The notes beneath the pieces are model-generated. The model made no database searches and was not told the DNA's origin. It was given only the letters and a program-made list of their open reading frames with translations. This document shows, one piece after another, positions 7,327 through 12,089 of a stretch of DNA of 12,089 nucleotides. This DNA is from JAQBGV01 sp032128395. GTDB taxonomy: Bacteria > Planctomycetota > UBA8108 > UBA1146. Position 1 is the first letter of the stretch. Each line of letters opens with the position of its first letter. The position numbers were made by a program, and so were the translations under genes. The stretch lies in assembly GCA_032128395.1 (NCBI GenBank), contig JAQBGV010000132.1, forward strand, positions 1 to 12,089. Reading direction: 5' to 3'.

Positions 7327-7334
7327 GGGGAGGG
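7327..7334 (+). promoter_or_regulatory. Ribosome-binding site deciding the GT2 start
   Basis: GGGGAGGG lies 6 nt before the in-frame TTG at 7341. The frame is also open from a TTG at 7299 inside the upstream gene, but the extra 14 residues are not family-like and that site has no Shine-Dalgarno match. Confidence 0.65.
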
Positions 7335-7340
7335 TCCGCC

Positions 7341-8066
7341 TTGCAGGGTGAACAACCACCACACCTCTCGATCATCATCCCCATCCTCGACGAGGAGGAG
7401 TCGATCGACCCTCTCCTCGACGAACTGATCCCGGTCCTCGCCACGATCGACGGAGGCTACGAAGTGATCGTGGTCGATGACGGCTCGACCGATTCCACCC
7501 CCACCCGCCTCAGGCATCGACTCGAAGTCACACCCCACTTGCGCGTGCTCACCCTCACCCCCCACTCGGGTCAGACGGCAGCGTTCGAGGCCGGGTTCCG
7601 CGCCGGGCGGGGAGAACTCTTCGTCACGCTCGACGGCGATGGTCAGAACGATCCCGCCGACATTCCGCGCCTTCTCGCGGCGCTCGAGGGGATGGACGCG
7701 GTATTCGGCGTCCGCGCCCACCGAAGCGATCCAGGGGTGCGCAGATTCGCGAAGCGGGTCGCCGACCTGGTGCGGAATCTCGTTCTCAGGAGCCAGTACC
7801 GCGATGTCGGGTGTTCCTTGAAAGTCTTCCGACGCGACATCATCGCGGGCGTAACGCTCTACAATGGGCTGCACCGCTTCTTCCCCTACCTCGTCGAAAT
7901 GCGCGGGGGGCGAGCGGTCGAGATCGAGGTCTCGCACCGTCCACGCCGGAAGGGGCGGAGCAAGGTACGTCCGCTCGCTCGCGGCTGGCCCGCCTTCTGG
8001 GACCTCTTCATGGTGCGGCGCATGCGGCGACGTTCACTGCGCTACGACGTGACGGAGATGCACTGA
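7341..8066 (+). CDS. GT2 polyprenyl-phosphate glycosyltransferase (DPM1-like)
   Basis: Glycosyltransferase family 2 enzyme, 241 residues from the TTG at 7341. GT-A features: LSIIIPILDEEES at the start, the VVDDGSTD block with D46/D47, and the donor/metal motif LDGDGQNDPADIP with D98-G-D100. The later DVGCSLKVFRRD (from 155) and HRPRRKGRSK blocks are characteristic of dolichyl/undecaprenyl-phosphate sugar transferases such as DPM1 and ArnC. Unlike ArnC or GtrB it has no C-terminal membrane helices, so it is probably a peripheral inner-membrane enzyme. It should load a sugar from a nucleotide donor onto a polyprenyl phosphate facing the cytoplasm. The donor sugar is unknown, because no sugar-modifying enzymes are nearby. 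Its stop overlaps the next start by one base (TGATG), tying it to the LAB_N and GT39 genes. Confidence 0.9.
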   Translation: MQGEQPPHLSIIIPILDEEESIDPLLDELIPVLATIDGGYEVIVVDDGSTDSTPTRLRHRLEVTPHLRVLTLTPHSGQTAAFEAGFRAGRGELFVTLDGDGQNDPADIPRLLAALEGMDAVFGVRAHRSDPGVRRFAKRVADLVRNLVLRSQYRDVGCSLKVFRRDIIAGVTLYNGLHRFFPYLVEMRGGRAVEIEVSHRPRRKGRSKVRPLARGWPAFWDLFMVRRMRRRSLRYDVTEMH

Positions 8067-8434
8067 TGGAAGAATTCCTCGAACAGCTGAAGAACCCCTG
8101 GGCGATCTTCGGATTCGGCGCTCAGGCCCTCTTCTTCATGCGATTCCTCGTGCAGTGGGTCGCGAGCGAGCGCGAGGGTCGTTCGGTGATCCCCGTCGCT
8201 TTCTGGTGGTTCAGCATCGCGGGGGCCGGGGGGCTGCTCGTCTACGCGGTACAGATCCGGAACCCGGTCTTCATCGTGGGGCAGTCCCTCGGGTTCATCA
8301 TCTACAGCCGCAACTTGTGGCTGATCCATCGCGAGCAGGTCGCGGCCACCGCAGCGATCCCGAACACCGGCCCCGTCTCCACAAACCTGCGTCGCCCCGT
8401 TCGCGATCTTCCCGCGGGCGTGGGACGGCCCTGA
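8066..8434 (+). CDS. Stand-alone LAB_N (lipid A biosynthesis N-terminal) domain membrane protein
   Basis: Small inner-membrane protein of 122 residues with about three membrane helices. It matches the LAB_N domain (PF07578), found at the N-terminus of some LpxB lipid-A-disaccharide synthases and also alone. Diagnostic segments are FFMRFLVQWVASEREGRSVIP, FWWFSIAGAGGLLVYA and GQSLGFIIYSRNLWLI. The LpxB catalytic part is absent; a polar tail of about 35 residues follows instead. The ATG at 8066 overlaps the GT2 stop (TGATG). The frame is open back to 7811, but that stretch overlaps the GT2 gene and is not protein-like. The biochemical role of stand-alone LAB_N proteins is not established. Its position between a polyprenyl-phosphate transferase and an ArnT-like enzyme suggests handling of the lipid-linked sugar. 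I recall LAB_N being grouped with the three-helix PQ-loop/SemiSWEET clan. Confidence 0.88.
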   Translation: MEEFLEQLKNPWAIFGFGAQALFFMRFLVQWVASEREGRSVIPVAFWWFSIAGAGGLLVYAVQIRNPVFIVGQSLGFIIYSRNLWLIHREQVAATAAIPNTGPVSTNLRRPVRDLPAGVGRP

Positions 8435-8444
8435 GGTCCGGGGC

Positions 8445-10166
8445 GTGGAGAACCGCATCCGCGCCGACCTCGCGGCGATCGCACTCCTCGCGACGATCTT
8501 CATCCTTCCCGGGCTCTTCCTCACCGAGCTCACCACCACCGCCGAAGCACGCTACTCGCAGATCGCCCGGGAGATGCGTCTCGACGGACGCGTGCTCACT
8601 CCTCGGCTGAACGGCGACGAGTACACGGAGAAGCCGCCGCTCTTCTTCGACCTCCTGCAGATCCCGCAGATGATCACGGGGGATGTCACTCCCGCCGGAT
8701 CACGGCTGGTCATCCTCCCTTTCGCGATCATCGCGCTCTGGGGGACCTATGGCGCCGGGCGAATCCTCGCCGGACGGCGGGCGGCGCTCATCGCGGCGGC
8801 TTGCCTCGGGACGAACGCGCAGTTCGTCAGCTACGCGTACCTCGCCGTATTCGATGTGCCACTCCTCGCTTGCACGACCACCGCCGTCTTCGCCTACCTG
8901 CTCGGGACTCGCGCTTCCCCGGCCCCGCGCAGATGGCGACTCGGGGTCGCGCTCGCGATGGGGCTCGGCTGCCTCTTCAAGGGGCCGGTCGCGATCGTGC
9001 TCCCGGGCGCGGTGATCGCACTCGACGCGGTCCTCAGGCATCGCGGTCGGGCGTTCCGTTCCCCCGCGGCGTACTGGATCCCCGCAGTCGCGCTCCTCGC
9101 CCTCGGGGTGTGGCTGATTCCGATGGCGATCATCTACGGGGAGTCATTCGTCTCAACGATGTGGGAGAAGCAGGTCGTCCGCCGCACCGTCTCGGGCGCC
9201 GGCCCCCACTCGCATCCGTTCTGGTACTACGTCCCGAACCTCATCGGGGGCTGGCTCCCGTGGACGGTCCTGATTCCGGCTGTGGCGGCGGCGACACGAC
9301 GCGGTGGCCTCGCGGCGCGTCCCGACCCGAACGAAGAATCCCCGCTCCGCTTCCCATTTCTCTGGGCGGTCGCGATCCCCGTCATCCTCAGTTTGGTCGC
9401 GAGCAAGCGAGCGCAGTACCTCCTCCCCGCGGCGCCGGGATTCGCGCTGTGGATCGCGATCTGGATCGATGGTGCACTGCGCCGGGGCTCGTTCTCGGAC
9501 GGGGTGGAGCGCTGGAACATGGTGACGATCCGGGTGGTGGTCATCTTCCTCGGCGCCGTCGCGGTGAGCACTGCGATCGCCGCCCCGATCGTCGCCGGGT
9601 CCGACTTCGGGGCGCTCCTCGGGAAGAACGTTCCATCATCGGTCGTCGCCGCGATCGAGGAGGGATTCGTCACGCGCCTGGCGATCCTTTCGGCGATCCT
9701 CTTCGGCCTCGCGGGGTGGATGCTCCACCGCGCGACCCCCGCCCGGCTTCTCATCGCGATGTTGCTCCTCGGCACGGTGTTCATTCCCCTAAGGCAGTGG
9801 GAACTGAATCGCTTCCGCGACCGGTTCGTCCGCGCGAACGAGTTCGGCGCGGAAGTTCGCAAGTTCCTCGATTCCGGTGGGAGGGTCGGCAGCTACGCGA
9901 TGCGCCTCAACGGGACATACCAACTCCACTCCGGGGCGACACACTTCGCCCTCCTCGACGATGAGGTCGAAATCGCGGCGTTCCTCGCCGAGGGGGAACA
10001 GCGGGCGGTGATCGGGAAGCGACACCGCTTCGAGCAGTACATCTGGCCACACCTCGCGGGGCAGGAGATCCAGATCCTCGCCCGCCACTCGGAGGGTCGG
10101 TCGGAGGTGGTGCTCTTTGGTGTGGGGGATCCGACAGTCCCTCTCGAGGATTCACGCGAGCAGTAG
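8445..10166 (+). CDS. GT39 ArnT-like lipid-linked sugar transferase
   Basis: Polytopic inner-membrane glycosyltransferase of 573 residues, close to ArnT length. It would take a sugar from a polyprenyl-phosphate carrier and transfer it to an acceptor on the periplasmic side. GT39/PMT features: EARYSQIAREM (34-44) in the first periplasmic loop, the invariant-type EKPP (62-65), and the second-loop Asp137 in VFDVPL. About 10-12 hydrophobic segments follow, with GGWLPWTVLIP and SKRAQYLLPAAPGFALW, then a soluble C-terminal region from about residue 450. The family's usual Asp-Glu pair before ARY reads Ala33-Glu34 here. Start: GTG at 8445, with GAGG 8 nt upstream, 10 nt after the LAB_N stop. The gene ends by overlapping the convergent transporter gene by 15 nt. 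The acceptor could be lipid A, but no lipid A enzyme is nearby, so 'ArnT' itself is not assigned. Confidence 0.88.
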   Translation: MENRIRADLAAIALLATIFILPGLFLTELTTTAEARYSQIAREMRLDGRVLTPRLNGDEYTEKPPLFFDLLQIPQMITGDVTPAGSRLVILPFAIIALWGTYGAGRILAGRRAALIAAACLGTNAQFVSYAYLAVFDVPLLACTTTAVFAYLLGTRASPAPRRWRLGVALAMGLGCLFKGPVAIVLPGAVIALDAVLRHRGRAFRSPAAYWIPAVALLALGVWLIPMAIIYGESFVSTMWEKQVVRRTVSGAGPHSHPFWYYVPNLIGGWLPWTVLIPAVAAATRRGGLAARPDPNEESPLRFPFLWAVAIPVILSLVASKRAQYLLPAAPGFALWIAIWIDGALRRGSFSDGVERWNMVTIRVVVIFLGAVAVSTAIAAPIVAGSDFGALLGKNVPSSVVAAIEEGFVTRLAILSAILFGLAGWMLHRATPARLLIAMLLLGTVFIPLRQWELNRFRDRFVRANEFGAEVRKFLDSGGRVGSYAMRLNGTYQLHSGATHFALLDDEVEIAAFLAEGEQRAVIGKRHRFEQYIWPHLAGQEIQILARHSEGRSEVVLFGVGDPTVPLEDSREQ

Positions 10167-11054
10167 GAGAGCCACCCCACCCATCGCTACCGCGGTTCCG
10201 ATCCACGCTCGGGGCGAGACCCGCTCGCGCAGCAGAAGCGCGACCAGCACCGTGATGAAGATCGGGGTGGTCGCGGTCTGCGTGTTCGCGATCGCCACCG
10301 GCAGGGCCCCGATCGCGATGAGGCTCATCCAGATCCCGAGGAAGGTCCCGATCGAGCTCGCGAAGAGGATGCGCGCGGGGATCCCCGGGGCGGTGAGTTG
10401 TCGGGCCCAGGGACGCGCGCGACCGATGAGGAACGCGATCCCCAACCCGATCACGGCCGCGATGGAGAGCCTGACGAGCGATGCTTCGAGCGGAGTGACC
10501 CCTTCCATTCCGAGTTTGGCGAGGGCGGTTCCCACCGCCTGGCAGAGAGCTCCGTTCACCCCGTGGAGGAGGCCCTCGATCGGGCGCGACTCCCCTTCTC
10601 CAGCGAGGACCTTCGGCGCCGGACTCCGCTCACGGATGACCACCATGACCCCGGCCAACGTCACCCCGATCGCGAGGAGCTCCACCCCATCGAGCACCTC
10701 CGCGAGCAAGAACCACCCGACCGCGGCCGCGAAAACCGGGGTAAGGGTGCTCAGGATCATCGCGCGGCGTGGACCGAGAATCTGGAGCGAGCGGAAGTAG
10801 CTCCGGTCCCCGATGACGAGGCCGACGATCGCGCTCGCCGTCAGCCAGAGGAGGGGCTCGATCCCGAGATCCGCAAGTGCACTCCCCCCGCCGGGGCGGG
10901 TGAAGATCACCGCGAGCAGGATCGCCGTCCCGCAGATGTTCTTCCCCAGGTTCAGCGCTCCGGCGCTCGCCGGGATCCGGCTGAACACGAGACCCGCGAC
11001 CGCCCAGCAGAGGGCGGCGATGAGGCCGGCGATCTCCGTCCATCGATCGAACAC
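10152..11054 (-). CDS. EamA-family (DMT superfamily) transporter
   Basis: Inner-membrane transporter of 300 residues with about ten membrane helices in two EamA repeats, the standard size and layout. Typical segments are AALCWAVAGLVFSRI at the first helix, RAMILSTLTPVFAAAVGW closing the first repeat, and LPVAIANTQTATTPIFI with a short hydrophobic C-terminus ALLLLA in the second. The substrate is unknown; relatives export amino acids or metabolites, and the ArnE/ArnF lipid-sugar flippase belongs to the same superfamily. Start: GTG at 11054, with AGGAGG 5 nt upstream. An in-frame ATG at 11201 would add 49 residues without a ribosome-binding site or family similarity, so I reject it. The gene is convergent with the GT39 gene (15-nt overlap, no terminator between) and divergent from the Hsp20 gene. 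Confidence 0.88.
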   Translation of the reverse strand: MFDRWTEIAGLIAALCWAVAGLVFSRIPASAGALNLGKNICGTAILLAVIFTRPGGGSALADLGIEPLLWLTASAIVGLVIGDRSYFRSLQILGPRRAMILSTLTPVFAAAVGWFLLAEVLDGVELLAIGVTLAGVMVVIRERSPAPKVLAGEGESRPIEGLLHGVNGALCQAVGTALAKLGMEGVTPLEASLVRLSIAAVIGLGIAFLIGRARPWARQLTAPGIPARILFASSIGTFLGIWMSLIAIGALPVAIANTQTATTPIFITVLVALLLRERVSPRAWIGTAVAMGGVALLLLA

Positions 11055-11059
11055 GATCC

Positions 11060-11065
11060 CCTCCT
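11060..11065 (-). promoter_or_regulatory. Ribosome-binding site deciding the EamA start
   Basis: On the minus strand AGGAGG lies 5 nt before the GTG at 11054. The spacing is at the short end, but this is the only strong Shine-Dalgarno match near the 5' end of the transporter gene, and the resulting length fits the family. Confidence 0.6.
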
Positions 11066-11131
11066 GCGGCTTGGGTGTAGGGGGCCTGAGCGGGGAGAGC
11101 CAGCGATTCGTCGGGGCCCACCTCAGGACGA

Positions 11132-11157
11132 CCGCCAATTCGGCAGACAACTGGCGG
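11132..11157. repeat. Inverted repeat in the EamA/Hsp20 divergent region
   Basis: CCGCCAATT (11132-11140) and AACTGGCGG (11149-11157) pair at 8 of 9 positions across an 8-nt spacer. It lies 78 nt upstream of the EamA start, where an operator or promoter-proximal hairpin could act. The function is unknown. Confidence 0.35.
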
Positions 11158-11196
11158 CTGAGGCTCCAAATCAGAAGATCGAGCATCGCTACCCGC

Positions 11197-11225
11197 CACA
11201 TCGGCAGAGCGCCGTTCGAGATGTG
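11197..11225. repeat. Spaced dyad upstream of the Hsp20 promoter
   Basis: CACATC (11197-11202) and GATGTG (11220-11225) are perfect inverted half-sites separated by 17 nt, and flanking CCGC/CGG adds partial symmetry. The centre is about 100 nt upstream of the predicted sigma-54 start. That is where enhancer-binding activators usually bind, so it is a candidate upstream activating sequence. A chance dyad of this size is possible. Confidence 0.3.
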
Positions 11226-11285
11226 CGGCTACAGTGGCTGTCTAAAGTGTTTCGGGCTAGTGGTTTGGGTCTGCGAAGGCGAGAT

Positions 11286-11301
11286 TGGCACCCCGACTGC
11301 T
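11286..11301 (+). promoter_or_regulatory. Sigma-54-type (-24/-12) promoter of the Hsp20 gene
   Basis: TGGCAC (11286-11291), five bases, then CTGCT (11297-11301) matches the RpoN consensus TGGCAC-N5-TTGCT with one mismatch in the -12 element. The invariant GG and GC are present at the exact required spacing. Transcription would start near 11312, giving a leader of about 28 nt that contains the AAAGGAG ribosome-binding site of the Hsp20 gene. No good sigma-70 or sigma-32 promoter, CIRCE palindrome or long thermometer leader is seen in this region. Confidence 0.55.
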
Positions 11302-11326
11302 TCCTTGCGGGCTCGGACCTGTACTG

Positions 11327-11333
11327 AAAGGAG
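11327..11333 (+). promoter_or_regulatory. Ribosome-binding site of the Hsp20 gene
   Basis: AAAGGAG lies 6 nt before the ATG at 11340. This is a strong site and confirms the start. Confidence 0.75.
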
Positions 11334-11339
11334 CTGACG

Positions 11340-11789
11340 ATGAGCCGTCCCTGCACGATCGCCCCTTGGAGCACCATGGAGGGGAGCCTCTCCCGCCTTC
11401 TCCACGATTTCGTCGCGACCGGAACACCCGCTCGGACCCGTTTCCCAGGCGTCTCCACCCCTTCCCCTGCGATGACCGCGCTGGAGACCGACAGGGAGTA
11501 CTCCTTCGAGTTCGACCTCCCCGGTCTCGGGGAGGGCGACGTGGAACTCGAGCTCCTCGACGGCGTTCTCACGATCCGCGGCAACTGGCCGGTCGCGCCT
11601 CCGGATGGGGCCAAAGTGCTCCGCAACGAGCGCGCGAGCGGAGAGTTCACGAGGACGATCCGACTCCCCGGTGAGGTAGACGAGACCGCGGTTCGGGCGG
11701 AGATCCAGAACGGAGTCCTGTGCCTCGCGCTGCCGAAGCGACCGGAGGCCCAGCCGCGCCGCATCGAGATCGCGAGCCGCGCGAACTGA
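11340..11789 (+). CDS. Small heat shock protein, Hsp20/alpha-crystallin family
   Basis: ATP-independent cytoplasmic holdase chaperone of 149 residues that should form oligomers and keep unfolding proteins soluble. A variable N-terminal arm (about 1-42) precedes the alpha-crystallin domain (about 43-135). Diagnostic segments are YSFEFDLPGLGEGDVELEL, GVLTIRG, the NERASGEFTRTIRLP strand pair and the hallmark AEIQNGVLCLALPK (I122-L127 within it). The C-terminal I142-E-I144 is the I-x-I anchor used in oligomer assembly. The length and all blocks are intact. It is a single-gene unit with its own ribosome-binding site, a sigma-54-like promoter and a strong intrinsic terminator. The unusual feature is the promoter type: bacterial hsp20 genes are more often under sigma-32, HrcA or RNA-thermometer control. 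Confidence 0.93.
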   Translation: MSRPCTIAPWSTMEGSLSRLLHDFVATGTPARTRFPGVSTPSPAMTALETDREYSFEFDLPGLGEGDVELELLDGVLTIRGNWPVAPPDGAKVLRNERASGEFTRTIRLPGEVDETAVRAEIQNGVLCLALPKRPEAQPRRIEIASRAN

Positions 11790-11823
11790 GCCGGCCGCAC
11801 TCAAAGATGTTCCCCATCCCTCG

Positions 11824-11861
11824 ACACGCCCCGCCTCACCTCCTGGCGGGGGCGTGTTTTT
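11824..11861 (+). terminator. Rho-independent terminator after the Hsp20 gene
   Basis: ACACGCCCCGCC (11824-11835) pairs with GGCGGGGGCGTGT (11845-11857) as a 12-bp GC-rich stem with one bulged G and a 9-nt loop, followed by a T-run (11857-11861). It starts 35 nt after the Hsp20 stop and isolates that gene from the one at 12013. Confidence 0.88.
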
Positions 11862-12012
11862 GTTCATTCCCGGACGAATCAGAACCGAAGATGGGGCACT
11901 GCCGTCGCGTCGGCGCCGTGTCGGGCTACCCTGGACACTTCTCGGAGTAGCGCCGATACTCCGCCGCGTTCTTCGAGCTCGGAACGAACCCCGGGACGGG
12001 AGCGAGTCCGCC
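11862..12012. other. Intergenic region before the partial mrpE-like gene
   Basis: This region has no plausible coding potential on either strand. Its main structure is the inverted repeat at 11943-11963. A promoter for the next gene is expected here, but I find no convincing -35/-10 pair; CTACCC near 11927 is only weakly -10-like. GGGACGGGAG about 10 nt before 12013 could serve as the ribosome-binding site. Confidence 0.4.
11943..11963. promoter_or_regulatory. Perfect inverted repeat, candidate operator or leader hairpin
   Basis: CGGAGTA (11943-11949) and TACTCCG (11957-11963) are perfect inverted repeats around GCGCCGA, 50 nt upstream of the GTG at 12013. The geometry fits a dimeric repressor site or a 7-bp leader hairpin. 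No T-run follows, so it is not an intrinsic terminator. Confidence 0.4.
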
Positions 12013-12089
12013 GTGCGCGCCCTCTGGCTCTTCCTCGTGCTCTGCGCCTTCTGGCTCCTTCTCTCCGGGGAGACCGACTCGGCGTTCCT
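12013..12089 (+). CDS. Na+/H+ antiporter subunit E-like protein (partial, 5' end only)
   Basis: Only 25 codons are visible before the window ends. They start with GTG and encode VRALWLFLVLCAFWLLLSGE followed by TDSAF. A short basic start, one hydrophobic helix and the WLLLSG motif are what MrpE/MnhE subunits of multisubunit Na+/H+ antiporters show at their N-terminus. If this is right, the gene opens or belongs to an Mrp operon for sodium and pH homeostasis that continues to the right. The fragment is short, so another small membrane protein is possible. A purine-rich GGGACGGGAG lies about 10 nt upstream. Confidence 0.5.
   Translation, partial: MRALWLFLVLCAFWLLLSGETDSAF

Noticed and set aside
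7811..8065. N-terminal extension of the LAB_N protein
   Set aside because: It overlaps the conserved 3' half of the GT2 gene and has no family similarity. The ATG at 8066 overlaps the GT2 stop and starts the domain cleanly.
11055..11201. 49-residue N-terminal extension of the EamA transporter
   Set aside because: It has no ribosome-binding site at 11201 and no helix or similarity in the extension. AGGAGG before 11054 gives the standard family length.
11200..11339. CIRCE operator, sigma-32 promoter or RNA thermometer for the Hsp20 gene
   Set aside because: No TTAGCACTC/GAGTGCTAA dyad or CTTGAA/CCCCAT pair is seen, and the predicted leader is too short for a ROSE-type element.
11885..11912. 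Possible third copy of the palindromic element
   Set aside because: It shares CGAAGATGGG and GCAC with the flank of copy 2, but lacks the AGCCAGTCCCC right end and any pairing. The similarity is too weak.
1..12089. CRISPR arrays, tRNA or rRNA genes, IS elements, prophage or defence genes
   Set aside because: No regularly spaced repeats, tRNA-like folds, transposase or phage proteins were found. The genes are ordinary envelope, signalling and stress functions.

Overview
The window is uniformly GC-rich DNA with dense genes, frequent GTG and TTG starts and stop/start overlaps. It comes from a Gram-negative (diderm) bacterium: it encodes a periplasmic efflux adaptor, a lipid A-type N-terminal domain protein and an ArnT-like lipid-linked sugar transferase. 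The LSGGQEQRV signature of the ABC ATPase, the style of the FtsX permeases and a GGGAC...GTCCC palindromic intergenic element remind me of Planctomycetota. That is an impression from memory, and Myxococcota or another GC-rich diderm phylum is not excluded. I see no phage, IS element, CRISPR, rRNA or tRNA.

Layout. (1) 45-1828, minus strand: a LytS-type membrane histidine kinase and a LytTR response regulator, overlapping by 4 nt, with a copy of a REP-like palindrome at each end (1-33 and 1876-1910). (2) 1949-2935, plus strand: a divergently transcribed nitrilase-superfamily amidohydrolase with a TTG start. (3) 3005-7321, plus strand: a complete MacA/MacB-type ABC system made of an HlyD-like adaptor, a LolD/MacB-like ATPase and two different FtsX-type permeases, coupled by 1-4 nt overlaps. 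(4) 7341-10166, plus strand and 19 nt later: a cell-surface glycosylation cassette of a DPM1-like GT2 transferase, a small stand-alone LAB_N membrane protein and an ArnT-like GT39 transferase. (5) 10152-11054, minus strand: an EamA/DMT transporter whose 3' end overlaps the GT39 gene tail to tail by 15 nt. (6) 11340-11789, plus strand: an Hsp20 chaperone with a good sigma-54-type promoter and a strong intrinsic terminator. (7) 12013 to the edge: the first 25 codons of what looks like an MrpE/MnhE antiporter subunit.

How the genes work together. The GT2 enzyme probably charges a polyprenyl phosphate with a sugar on the cytoplasmic side. The lipid-linked sugar must then be flipped, and the GT39 enzyme would transfer it to an outer-surface acceptor such as lipid A or another glycolipid. 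No known flippase gene is present, so the LAB_N protein and, less directly, the EamA transporter are candidates. The ABC system probably exports or extracts an envelope-associated substrate, and no outer-membrane channel gene is in the window. The two-component system may respond to the envelope or to a ligand, but its target is not evident. Several starts were reassigned from ribosome-binding sites: kinase 1828, nitrilase 1949, GT2 7341 and EamA 11054. The window is largely conventional. The points most worth a second look are the palindromic element pair, the sigma-54-type promoter of the Hsp20 gene and the possible flippase role in the GT2-LAB_N-GT39 cassette.
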